Positions 1-6,163 are shown, counted from the first letter of the stretch. The stretch is 6,656 bases of DNA from Methanomassiliicoccales archaeon (GCA_027365715.1 DAHXLZ010000079.1:1-6656); one strand, 5' to 3'. Numbers and translations are program-made. Notes: a model not told the origin generated them from the letters alone.

Positions 1-657
1 CACATACTCGTCATACTGACTGACATGACAAACTACTGTGAGGCTCTGCGTGAAATTTCGTCGGCAAGGGAAGAGGTTCCGGGCAGAAGAGGATATCCGG
101 GCTACATGTACACTGACCTCAGCACGATATATGAGCGTGCAGGAAAGATCCGCGGCAAGAACGGCTCCATAACGCAGATACCGATACTCACGATGCCGGG
201 CGATGACATAACACACCCGATACCCGACCTTACCGGTTACATAACAGAGGGGCAGACCGTTCTCAGCAGGGATCTCCAGAGGAAGGGAATATACCCTGCG
301 ATTGACGTCCTTCCCTCCCTGTCAAGACTCATGAACCAGGGAATAGGTGCCAGGAGGACAAGAGAAGACCACAGAGGTGTCGCCGATCAGCTGTACTCGG
401 CCTATGCAAACGGCAAGGATCTGCGGTCGCTGAGCGCCATCGTCGGTGAGGAGGCTCTCGGCGCAAACGACAGGCTGTACCTGAAATTCGCAGATGAGTT
501 TGAAAAGCGGTTCGTGAACCAGGGTGTTTATGAAGACCGGACCATTGAGACGACGCTCGACCTCGGCTGGGAACTGCTCAGCACACTGCCTGAGAGTGAA
601 ATGAAAAGGGTTAAACGCGACTATATCGGCAAATACGGCAAGTGGAGGAAGGACTGA
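1..657 (+). CDS. atpB: A/V-type ATP synthase subunit B, C-terminal part (5' end outside window)
   Basis: Noncatalytic nucleotide-binding subunit of the A1 head, which alternates with subunit A around the central shaft on the cytoplasmic side of the membrane. The frame is open from base 1 (first residues HILVILTD), so the ATG at 25 is internal; about 218 residues of an expected roughly 460 are present. Visible family marks are the [20 protein letters not shown] stretch (nt 34-93), the [20 protein letters not shown] block, which is the usual B-subunit wording, and the alpha/beta ATPase signature [10 protein letters not shown] at nt 295-324. The P-loop region lies upstream and cannot be assessed. 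The C-terminus KYGKWRKD is basic and hydrophilic. Its TGA stop shares one base with the ATG of the next gene, which implies translational coupling with subunit D. Identification is very secure. Confidence 0.97.
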   Translation, partial: HILVILTDMTNYCEALREISSAREEVPGRRGYPGYMYTDLSTIYERAGKIRGKNGSITQIPILTMPGDDITHPIPDLTGYITEGQTVLSRDLQRKGIYPAIDVLPSLSRLMNQGIGARRTREDHRGVADQLYSAYANGKDLRSLSAIVGEEALGANDRLYLKFADEFEKRFVNQGVYEDRTIETTLDLGWELLSTLPESEMKRVKRDYIGKYGKWRKD

Positions 658-1304
658 TGCCTGCACAGCAGATCAAGCCTACACGCATTGAGCTTATACG
701 CACGAACAGGAGGATTAAACTGGCAAAGAGAGGACTGGATCTGCTGAAGATGAAGAGAAATGCGCTTGTGATGGAATTTTTCACAATAAGCAGGAAGGTC
801 CGGGGCCTCAGGGAAAATCTCAGGGCAGATGTTGGCAAAGCACTTGAATCTATGAAAAAGGCCGAGCTCAGCAGCGGTGCAATGGAAGTGGAACGGGTGG
901 CACAGATGTCGGCAAATTCGGCACTGGGAGTGGGAGCCAAGAACGTAATGGGAGTCAGGGTTCCGGAACTGAGCTACAGGGCCGGCGTTTCTGTGCTCAG
1001 CCCGGAGTACAGAGTGACATCTGTCCCCGCGCCGATAAATGACGCAATCAGAAGGTTTGAAACAGTTTTTTCATCCATGATAGAAATTGCTGAGAAGGAG
1101 AATTCGATGCGCAGGCTCCTCCAGGAAATAGACAAGACAAAGAGGCGATCGAACGCAATAGAGAATATACTCATACCTCAGCTGAGTGATGCTGCCAAAC
1201 ATATCAGGATGAGACTCGATGAGATAGAGAGAGATACATTTACGACGCTGAAAACAATCAAGAGAAAGATGGTTCAGCGCAGCGCTGCGGAGGAGGCTGC
1301 CTGA
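657..1304 (+). CDS. atpD: A/V-type ATP synthase subunit D (central rotor shaft)
   Basis: Subunit D forms the rotating coiled-coil shaft inside the A3B3 head and passes torque from the membrane ring to the catalytic sites. The product is 215 residues, normal for the family. The ATG at 657 is chosen over the in-frame GTG at 642 because GGAGG at 644-648 lies 8 nt before it and the N-terminus [20 protein letters not shown] begins like other D subunits. Residues 10-70 and 126-208 are the long N- and C-terminal helices that pair as a coiled coil. The central part contains the family block NVMGVRVPEL (residues 96-105), and the C-terminal helix contains EIDKTKRRSNAIENILIPQL (157-176), the most conserved D stretch. 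The start overlaps the atpB stop by one base (TGATG), and the stop is one base before the next ATG. Very secure. Confidence 0.96.
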   Translation: MPAQQIKPTRIELIRTNRRIKLAKRGLDLLKMKRNALVMEFFTISRKVRGLRENLRADVGKALESMKKAELSSGAMEVERVAQMSANSALGVGAKNVMGVRVPELSYRAGVSVLSPEYRVTSVPAPINDAIRRFETVFSSMIEIAEKENSMRRLLQEIDKTKRRSNAIENILIPQLSDAAKHIRMRLDEIERDTFTTLKTIKRKMVQRSAAEEAA

Positions 1305-1305
1305 T

Positions 1306-1479
1306 ATGAAAGTCAAGTACAGGGCAAAAGACTTCTATCCAGCGGTAAGAATCACGCGGGAGATGATCAGGGAGAACAGCAGACTCAGGCTTTTCATCAG
1401 GTTGAGGATGCTCTTCATGATCATAAATCCGGTGATGGTATTTGTGGGGCTCATAATAGTTATGGCAAGGGTGTTTTGA
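1306..1479 (+). CDS. Small single-span membrane protein in the ATP synthase operon, function unknown
   Basis: A 57-residue protein beginning MKVKYRAKDFYPAVRITREM and ending GLIIVMARVF. I do not recognise a family. Residues 1-35 are strongly basic and hydrophilic to amphipathic; residues 36-55 form one hydrophobic segment, LFMIINPVMVFVGLIIVM. The positive-inside rule predicts a cytoplasmic N-terminus and only a few residues on the outside. The case for a real gene is its place: GGAGG at 1292-1296 sits 9 nt before the ATG, one base separates it from the atpD stop, and subunit H follows at once. Methanosarcina has a small gene (ahaG) after ahaD in its ATP synthase operon; this is a positional analogue only and I claim no homology. 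It could be an accessory Ao-sector subunit or an assembly factor. It is in the same frame as the H gene, from which it is separated only by its TGA. Confidence 0.78.
   Translation: MKVKYRAKDFYPAVRITREMIRENSRLRLFIRLRMLFMIINPVMVFVGLIIVMARVF
1469..1473 (+). promoter_or_regulatory. Possible ribosome binding site GGGTG deciding the ATT start of atpH
   Basis: GGGTG within the last codons of the small membrane gene can pair with the CACC(U) core of the anti-Shine-Dalgarno sequence. It lies 6 nt before ATT at 1480. It is weaker than the GGAGG sites in front of subunit D, the small gene and subunit I. No ribosome site is placed well for any later codon in the H frame, so this supports initiation at 1480. 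Confidence 0.4.
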
Positions 1480-1803
1480 ATTACTGACGACATAGATGTA
1501 CTCAGGGCAATAAAAGACAAAGAGGCTGAAGTTGAGCGTGACCTGCGGGAATTCACCAGGCAGCAGGAGGAAAAACTGGAAGCACTGAAAAAGGAGCTGC
1601 AGGCGAGGATTGACGAAGCTTCCGGCAGGGCCGATCGGGATTATGCGGAAGCACTGGAGAAAACCAGAAAAGAGATAGAGAAGAAGCGCAGGAAAATACT
1701 CTCTGATGCAAAGAGCATTACAGACGAAGTGGTGCTCAAGACAACTCTGAAAGACATTGAGAAAATCGTTAACACTCTCATCGAGAAGTACCTGGAGGAA
1801 TAG
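1480..1803 (+). CDS. atpH: A-type ATP synthase subunit H (peripheral stalk coiled coil), apparent ATT start
   Basis: Subunit H pairs with subunit E to form the peripheral stalks that hold the A1 head against the membrane subunit I. The frame gives 107 residues, close to the usual 100-110, reading TDDIDVLRAIKDKEAEVERD after the first codon. Nearly the whole product (residues 4-105) is highly charged helix with regular Leu/Ile/Ala spacing and no Pro, as expected for a stalk coiled coil. It has no membrane segment. The typical opening of the family, a short acidic lead and then VLxxIKxxE, begins right at 1480, but no ATG, GTG or TTG exists there: the frame follows directly after the upstream TGA (1477-1479) and starts with ATT. 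The first in-frame conventional start is GTG at 1732, far too late. The next gene, subunit I, is the usual neighbour of H. The function call is based on composition, length and context rather than on invariant residues. A sequencing error in the start codon cannot be excluded. Confidence 0.82.
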   Translation: MTDDIDVLRAIKDKEAEVERDLREFTRQQEEKLEALKKELQARIDEASGRADRDYAEALEKTRKEIEKKRRKILSDAKSITDEVVLKTTLKDIEKIVNTLIEKYLEE

Positions 1804-1805
1804 GT

Positions 1806-3746
1806 GTGCTGCTGCGGTCGGAGAAGATAATCAGGGTCAGGATTATAGGCTCCAACAGCTGCAGAAAGACGGTAATTTCAGCGTTGCATGACGTGGGGGT
1901 CATGCAGCTTGAGGAGCTCAGTGGCGATGCTGCTGAGATGCTGCAGAAGAGGGTTGCAGCAGAGAGTTTTGAAGCGCTGAACAGGGAGATGCTCAGATTC
2001 AGAGGAATGGAAGCACAGCTTCCCCACCGAAGGGTCGGGGAGAGAAAATATTTCAATTCAACGAAGGAGCTGCTCGAGGCAGCAGCGATTGTGGATATTG
2101 ACGCCGACATCAAGGCGCTGAAGGAGAGGGAGACGGTACTCAACGCTTCGCTGAGGGATCTCGACAGCAGGCTGCAGATAGTTAAGAAAATGAAGACTCT
2201 GGACTACGACCTTTCTATTTTCAAATCGTCACACGTTTCATCATTCATAGCGTCGGGCGGTGAGGAGACAGACATCAGGGGTGCCGTAAGCGGCGCTCTG
2301 GAGGGTGCCATAGTGAAAGACCTCGGAGGACCGTTCCTGATCGCTGTCCAGGTTGAGAAGGAGACGGAGCTCGCACGTCTTGCAAATGAAAAGGGCATAA
2401 GCCTTGTGGCCATTCCTGAAATGAGCGGGACGCCGGCCGAATTTGAAAGCAGGACTGGCAGGGAAGCTGATCTGAAGAGGGGGGAGCTGGAAGATGTTTC
2501 GAGAAGGCTGGCTGAAATTGCAGATGCCCATTTTGCTGAAATAGCGCAGATCAGGGAGCAGTTCGAGATAGAGGTGAAGAAGTACGAAGTGTCGGAGAAA
2601 CTCGTCGGAACTGTGGATACGTTCGCTCTTGAGGGGTGGATTCCTGCCCGTCACTGCAAATTGCTGACAGAAATGCTTGAAACACTGACATCGGGAAATG
2701 CCCTTTTGTCCAAGGTGAAGACGGCCGAGGAGCCGCCGACACTCTTCCGTAATCCGAAAAGCGTTAAACTCTTCGAATTCTTCATCCGGTTCTATTCTCT
2801 CCCAAGGGAATATGAAATTGACCCGACGATGATTTTTGCATTCGTCTTCCCGCTCTTCTTCGGCCTGATGGTTGGCGACTGGGGATACGGGCTGGCAATA
2901 CTTCTGATTTCGCTGTTCATAATCCACAGGCTGGATCATCCGGTGGCTCACAGTCACATACCGAAATTTCTCAGCCGCTTCGTTCTGATGATCATGGGTC
3001 CAAATGCACTGAAGACGCTGGCAAAGGCGCTCATCCCCTCATCTCTGGTCGCAATGGCTGTAGGCCTTCTCTTTAACGAGTTTTTCGGCTTCCAGTTACT
3101 CCCCTTCACCGTATTTGCAGTGGAGCCTGGACTGGCAAAGCTGCTGCTCATTTCAGGCTACATCGGACTTCTGCTCGTTTCCTTTGGCCTTGTGCTTGGA
3201 GCTGTAAATGAATACACTGTGGGCCACAGGAAGGGTATCGCAGCCAAGGCCGGCTGGCTTGCATTTGCATGGGGCATTGCAGTGTTTGGTCTCAATCTGC
3301 TGCACCGCCTGCCTGTGAACTTCAGCAACACCTCTGTATCTGTGCCTGTAGCGCTGATAATTGGCGGTGTGGCAACCGTGCTGATAACGGAGGGGACAAT
3401 GGGCGGCATGGAGATTCCCTCCATAATCAGTCACATACTGTCCTATACAAGAATCGTGGGCATACTGCTGGCATCGGTCATACTCGCCAGCGTCATCAAC
3501 ATAGCTCTCAAGGCATTCGCCTCGACGCCGCTGCTGATACCGCTTGGTATCTTCATTGTAATCGTTGGACAGTTATTCAACCTGATCATTGCTGTGTTCG
3601 AGTCCGGAATACAGGGTGCAAGGCTTCTCTATGTTGAATTCTTTTCAAAATTCTACAGGGGAAATGGAAGGTACTTCAGACCGTTTGCCAGCCCCAGAAA
3701 TTATACAATAAAGCAATTCGATATGGATATGAAGGGCGGAAAGTGA
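1806..3746 (+). CDS. atpI: A/V-type ATP synthase subunit I (subunit a, membrane stator and proton half-channels)
   Basis: Membrane stator subunit that, with the proteolipid ring, forms the ion path of the Ao/Vo motor. The product is 646 residues, normal for archaeal I subunits. Residues 1-330 are the cytoplasmic arm (alpha/beta ends joined by coiled coil at about 95-130 and 220-265), where peripheral stalks attach. Residues 340-610 hold about eight membrane segments. Family marks are DPTMIFAFVFPLFFGLMVGD with the following WGYG (339-362), ISHILSYTR ending in the channel arginine R549, and GARLLYVEFFSKFYRGNGRY with R606. Q603 three residues before R606 resembles the Gln/Arg pair known in Thermus subunit a, where yeast has His. 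The GTG start at 1806 is supported by GGAGG at 1794-1798 (7 nt gap) and by the 2-nt distance from the H stop. The gene ends in tandem stops TGA-TAA (3744-3749). No proteolipid gene follows. Very secure. Confidence 0.97.
   Translation: MLLRSEKIIRVRIIGSNSCRKTVISALHDVGVMQLEELSGDAAEMLQKRVAAESFEALNREMLRFRGMEAQLPHRRVGERKYFNSTKELLEAAAIVDIDADIKALKERETVLNASLRDLDSRLQIVKKMKTLDYDLSIFKSSHVSSFIASGGEETDIRGAVSGALEGAIVKDLGGPFLIAVQVEKETELARLANEKGISLVAIPEMSGTPAEFESRTGREADLKRGELEDVSRRLAEIADAHFAEIAQIREQFEIEVKKYEVSEKLVGTVDTFALEGWIPARHCKLLTEMLETLTSGNALLSKVKTAEEPPTLFRNPKSVKLFEFFIRFYSLPREYEIDPTMIFAFVFPLFFGLMVGDWGYGLAILLISLFIIHRLDHPVAHSHIPKFLSRFVLMIMGPNALKTLAKALIPSSLVAMAVGLLFNEFFGFQLLPFTVFAVEPGLAKLLLISGYIGLLLVSFGLVLGAVNEYTVGHRKGIAAKAGWLAFAWGIAVFGLNLLHRLPVNFSNTSVSVPVALIIGGVATVLITEGTMGGMEIPSIISHILSYTRIVGILLASVILASVINIALKAFASTPLLIPLGIFIVIVGQLFNLIIAVFESGIQGARLLYVEFFSKFYRGNGRYFRPFASPRNYTIKQFDMDMKGGK
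3695..3710 (+). promoter_or_regulatory. Candidate BRE/TATA promoter for the MFS gene, inside the end of atpI
   Basis: AGAAA followed by TTATACAATA is the best archaeal BRE-plus-TATA-like sequence upstream of the transporter. A start of transcription some 25 nt downstream, near 3730-3736, would give a leader of about 75-80 nt that contains the palindrome at 3761-3775. It overlaps coding sequence of atpI, so the AT-rich stretch could simply reflect its codons (NYTIKQF). Alternatively the transporter is read through from the ATP synthase operon; no oligo-T terminator is visible after atpI. Confidence 0.35.
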
Positions 3747-3760
3747 TAAACCCAGGCATT

Positions 3761-3775
3761 CGTTTCACTGAAACG
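3761..3775. promoter_or_regulatory. 15-nt perfect palindrome upstream of the MFS gene, candidate operator
   Basis: CGTTTCACTGAAACG is a perfect dyad with 7-bp arms around a single central C. It ends 35 nt before the transporter ATG, in the only gap between atpI and the transporter. With a one-base centre it is a poor RNA hairpin, and no T-run follows, so a protein-binding site is more likely than a terminator. The TTTCA/TGAAA half-site recurs at 3817-3832. Confidence 0.4.
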
Positions 3776-3810
3776 GCAGAACTCTGTGGCAGAAGAGAGT
3801 TAGCGGCAAT

Positions 3811-5058
3811 ATGACCCTTTCAACAGTGAAAGAAAACAGTTCGGTCGTGCTCATGGTAACCTCAGTCGCACATTTCATCAATGACGGCGAAAGCGCTGTA
3901 CTGCCGGTGCTCATACCGCTCCTTGCATACTCGATTTCCAGCAGTTTAGAACTTGCGGCGGTGGCTGCGTGTTTCTACCTTTTTTCCTCCTTCGGCAGCC
4001 CGTTCGCTGTTTCCCGCGTTGCCCGGAGCGGAAACACAGGAAGAGGAATGGGCGAAGGACTGCTCATACTCGGTTCCGGAATAGCACTTCTTGGCATTTC
4101 AGCTGCTTTTCTTGGCACAGATAAGCCGATGGGATATGCGGGCATCGTAGCGTCGTCGTGCATAGCTGGTTTCGGTTCAAGCTATTATCATCCAATTGGA
4201 AGCGGAATAGTACAGAAGAGTTTCGGGGACGGTGCCACGGGCCTCGCTCTTGGCATCAACGGATCTGTGGGGAGCTTTGGGCGGGCGATATTCCTTACAA
4301 TCTCGGTGATAGCTTTTGAGGCTGCAATGCTTTCCGGAGGATTGCTGATAATCGGGGCTGCATGCATTATCATAGCTGCTCCAATCATGCTCTTCTTCCA
4401 CTTCTCTGAAGGTGAAACCAGACCCTCTGCCGGTACCGTGAATGTTCGCAGATGGAGCCGGGTATTACCGACGGTCAGGGGAACATGGCCCCTGATTGTT
4501 TTGACATTTGTCAGAAGTGCTGCTTCCACCGGAATAATACTGTACCTGCCGACTTATTTCATAAAAGAGCATCTGCTTCCTTATGGCCTGAGCCTTGGTT
4601 TAATGATGACATTCATAATGTCGCTGCCTATACCCGGCCAGATCGCGATCGGATGGCTCTCCGGCAGAATTGGCGCCGTCAGAACTCTGTTTCTCACCAC
4701 ACTGATGTCCGGCATCTTTGTAATTGTGTTCCTGCTGTATCCGTTGAACATTTACTTTGACGCAGCATCACTCGCACTCTTCAGCCTGTTTGCATTCAGC
4801 GGCTTTCCAATTCTGTTTCCAATAGCGACGAAAATGGTTGAGGAGGCAGACTCACCACTCAGCCGTGGAGTAATATGGACTGCCGTAGGTTCCGGTTCAG
4901 CAGCCAGCCCGATGATCATCGTTATTCTGAGCGAGGGATGGGCGATGGGCAGTCTTCAGGGCTCATTCCTTATTCTTTCCCTGGCAGCTGTAATAGTATC
5001 GGTTCTGTCATTTTCGGCAAGGATCACACGCAGCCAGAAGAAACCGGGCAGTCTGTAA
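3811..5058 (+). CDS. Major facilitator superfamily transporter, Fsr (fosmidomycin resistance)-like
   Basis: A 415-residue integral membrane protein with about 12 hydrophobic segments and a central cytoplasmic loop near residues 198-222, the standard 6+6 MFS fold. The N-terminal HFINDGESAVLPVLIPLL (residues 21-38) and YYHPIGSGIV (125-134) followed by GINGSVGSFGRAI (148-160) resemble the HxxND and YHPxG marks of Fsr-type exporters. GWLSGRIGAVRTL (281-293) at the start of the second half is the MFS motif A loop. The substrate cannot be read from sequence: Fsr homologues export fosmidomycin in Escherichia coli, but in archaea the substrate is unknown. The ATG at 3811 is the only suitable start just before the first hydrophobic segment; it has no clear ribosome site, unlike the operon upstream. 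The gene lies 64 nt after atpI and 135 nt before a regulator on the same strand. MFS membership is secure, the subfamily fairly so. Confidence 0.9.
   Translation: MTLSTVKENSSVVLMVTSVAHFINDGESAVLPVLIPLLAYSISSSLELAAVAACFYLFSSFGSPFAVSRVARSGNTGRGMGEGLLILGSGIALLGISAAFLGTDKPMGYAGIVASSCIAGFGSSYYHPIGSGIVQKSFGDGATGLALGINGSVGSFGRAIFLTISVIAFEAAMLSGGLLIIGAACIIIAAPIMLFFHFSEGETRPSAGTVNVRRWSRVLPTVRGTWPLIVLTFVRSAASTGIILYLPTYFIKEHLLPYGLSLGLMMTFIMSLPIPGQIAIGWLSGRIGAVRTLFLTTLMSGIFVIVFLLYPLNIYFDAASLALFSLFAFSGFPILFPIATKMVEEADSPLSRGVIWTAVGSGSAASPMIIVILSEGWAMGSLQGSFLILSLAAVIVSVLSFSARITRSQKKPGSL
3817..3832. promoter_or_regulatory. Second TTTCA/TGAAA dyad just inside the MFS gene
   Basis: CTTTCAACAGTGAAAG has perfect 6-bp arms with a 4-nt centre and covers codons 3-8 of the transporter. 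Its inner half-sites are the same as those of the palindrome at 3761-3775, and the two centres are about 56 bp apart. It could be a second binding site, or an RNA hairpin next to the start codon that limits translation. It may also be chance, as the arms are short. Confidence 0.3.
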
Positions 5059-5193
5059 TCCACCCGGGAACGGGCGCAACCGGCATTGCAAATAGAAGAT
5101 TGGCGCAGGGCCCGGAAGCGAGTGGGTGCCGTCTGAAATGAGCAGTCGTTTGCGGGCAGTGAGTTAATATCTGGAGTTGTACATGTTCGGACC
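5059..5193 (+). other. Intergenic region between the transporter and the regulator
   Basis: These 135 bases contain no supported gene. The first 90 are GC-rich with no oligo-T terminator for the transporter. The last 30 hold the TATA-like box described separately. A GGAG at 5173-5176 followed 6 nt later by ATG (5183) would read a 9-codon frame ending at 5212, overlapping the regulator start; it would be absent from a leaderless message. Confidence 0.6.
5164..5170 (+). promoter_or_regulatory. TATA-like box of the HTH regulator, spaced for a leaderless transcript
   Basis: TTAATAT is the only AT-rich heptamer in an otherwise mixed intergenic stretch and is centred 27 nt before the ATG at 5194. 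In archaea transcription begins about 25 nt downstream of the TATA centre, which would place the start at or within a few bases of the initiation codon. The regulator has no ribosome site in register with its ATG, which agrees with leaderless translation. Confidence 0.55.
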
Positions 5194-5880
5194 ATGGAAC
5201 TGTGGGAACTGAACATAACACAGAACGACTGCCCGAATATAGAGACAACTGAAACTTTCAGGAATACATGCATACTGATAATGAATACTGAAATATCCGG
5301 AAAATATCAGGACATATTCGCAATAATATACTCGACTGAAAAGGATGAGCTGAATTCTGCGCTTAAGTTCCTTTCGTCGCATCGGAGAGTTTCAAATTTC
5401 AACCTGATATCCAAGAAGAGCGGTGTTGCCATGGTTTTCTACAGGATGGTGCAGACGTCCATGTTCCGAAAGACGGCGAAGCTAGGGTTTCGTATACACC
5501 CGATTATGGTAGGCATGGGGAAGGAAAAATGGTTCTACATAAACAGCGGGAAGAGACCTCTTACTGAGAAAGATGTGAACGATGAATTCACAACGATTAT
5601 CTCCATGAATTCAATAGCACAGGAGGAATTCTTCCGGCAATATCCGGCTTCTTTCAACAGGCTCAATATGGCTCATATGATAGCGATGCTTTCAGGCGAT
5701 GAAGTGAAGCTGATAAGCACAATAAATGAGCTGGGATTTTTTGACTGGCCGCGTGGTGCCAGCCTTACACAGCTTAGCAGGAAGATGAAGATGTCAAAGA
5801 GCACGCTTTCCTACCATGTGAGGGGAGTGGAAAAAAAGATCGCGAACATGCTCACTGAGGATGCCGGGGCCTGTAAGTGA
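5194..5880 (+). CDS. Bat-like transcription regulator with C-terminal HTH_10 domain
   Basis: A 228-residue DNA-binding protein. The C-terminal part, residues 165-220, follows the HTH_10 (bacterio-opsin activator, Bat) plan: LSGDEVKLISTINELGFFDW, then PRGASLTQLSRKMKMSKSTL, then SYHVRGVEKKI. The GFFDWPR turn and the SKSTLSYHVR recognition helix are the diagnostic parts. Residues 1-160 form a mixed alpha/beta region with no hydrophobic spans and no PAS or GAF mark that I can recognise; in this family that part is often a ligand or signal sensor. Family members act as transcription activators or regulators in haloarchaea and Thermoplasmatota. The ATG at 5194 is chosen because the frame has no earlier ATG and the TATA-like box fits a leaderless message. 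The upstream transporter on the same strand is a plausible target. The target and the signal are unknown. Confidence 0.85.
   Translation: MELWELNITQNDCPNIETTETFRNTCILIMNTEISGKYQDIFAIIYSTEKDELNSALKFLSSHRRVSNFNLISKKSGVAMVFYRMVQTSMFRKTAKLGFRIHPIMVGMGKEKWFYINSGKRPLTEKDVNDEFTTIISMNSIAQEEFFRQYPASFNRLNMAHMIAMLSGDEVKLISTINELGFFDWPRGASLTQLSRKMKMSKSTLSYHVRGVEKKIANMLTEDAGACK
5249..5261. promoter_or_regulatory. 13-nt palindrome within the first codons of the regulator
   Basis: CTGAAACTTTCAG is a perfect dyad (6-bp arms, central C) about 55 nt inside the regulator gene, downstream of its predicted transcription start. It shares the octamer ACTGAAAC with the palindrome ahead of the transporter, but its half-sites point the other way (TGAAA-N-TTTCA). 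It could be an autoregulatory site; chance is possible. Confidence 0.22.
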
Positions 5881-6163
5881 GAAGGCGCGGGAATCACTAA
5901 GCGAAGCACATCACATGCCATTTGCACCGAACGCCGGGCAACCTGAATGCCCGGCAGATTGAGCAGGGATGCGGCAAAGTGCGCCGTCTCTGCAATGCAT
6001 CTGGCATCAGACTGTTTCTGCATTCCGTTACCGGTGCTGCCTCCTCAAACAGCAGACAGTGTTTTCTCACTCCGGCTCACCATCGCCAGTGACATATCAG
6101 GGCAGAGTCATAGCAGGAGTCATCAGGCGCTTCGAAAAGAATCCAGGTAAGATCGTGTAATCG
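5881..6163. other. 283-nt stretch without a supported gene
   Basis: Between the regulator stop and the small leftward frame I see no convincing protein. Two overlapping rightward frames starting at 5947 and 5969 and a leftward frame (5811-6023) are open, but their translations are rich in Cys, His and Ser and lack domain-like patterns or ribosome sites. No tRNA or rRNA pattern is seen. The only clear structure is the hairpin at 5933-5955. The stretch may contain an untranslated tail of the regulator message, a small RNA, or decayed coding sequence. Confidence 0.5.
5933..5955 (+). other. Perfect 8-bp GC-rich hairpin downstream of the regulator
   Basis: GCCGGGCA and TGCCCGGC are exact reverse complements separated by the 7-nt loop ACCTGAA. 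The hairpin starts 53 nt after the regulator stop. There is no T-run after it, so it is not a classical intrinsic terminator, and archaeal terminators do not usually need a hairpin. It could stabilise the 3' end of the regulator message or be part of an RNA. Confidence 0.45.

Noticed and set aside
2241..2957. Long leftward open frame (238 codons) antisense to atpI
   Set aside because: It lies wholly within a certain gene, its translation is rich in Arg, Cys, His and Gln with no domain pattern, and it mirrors the codon structure of atpI.
3269..3637. Rightward 122-codon frame within atpI
   Set aside because: It is an out-of-frame reading of the membrane part of atpI, with a Cys/His-rich translation and no ribosome site.
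3761..3775. Reading the palindrome after atpI as an intrinsic terminator
   Set aside because: The single-base centre forms a poor hairpin and no T-run follows.
4452..4760. Rightward 102-codon frame within the transporter gene
   Set aside because: It is an out-of-frame shadow of the MFS gene, and the MFS frame has clear membrane segments and motifs throughout.
5811..6023. Leftward 70-codon frame overlapping the end of the regulator
   Set aside because: It is convergent with and overlaps the HTH region, has no well placed ribosome site (GAGGAGG is 17 nt too far), and includes the hairpin; the translation does not look like a protein family.
5947..6160. Two overlapping rightward frames of 67 and 63 codons
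   Set aside because: Their translations are rich in Ser, Cys and His, the two frames overlap each other, and no start signal is seen.
6110..6160. A tRNA-like TTCGAA...ATCC stretch
   Set aside because: No acceptor or anticodon stems can be paired around it, and the T-arm sequence does not fit.
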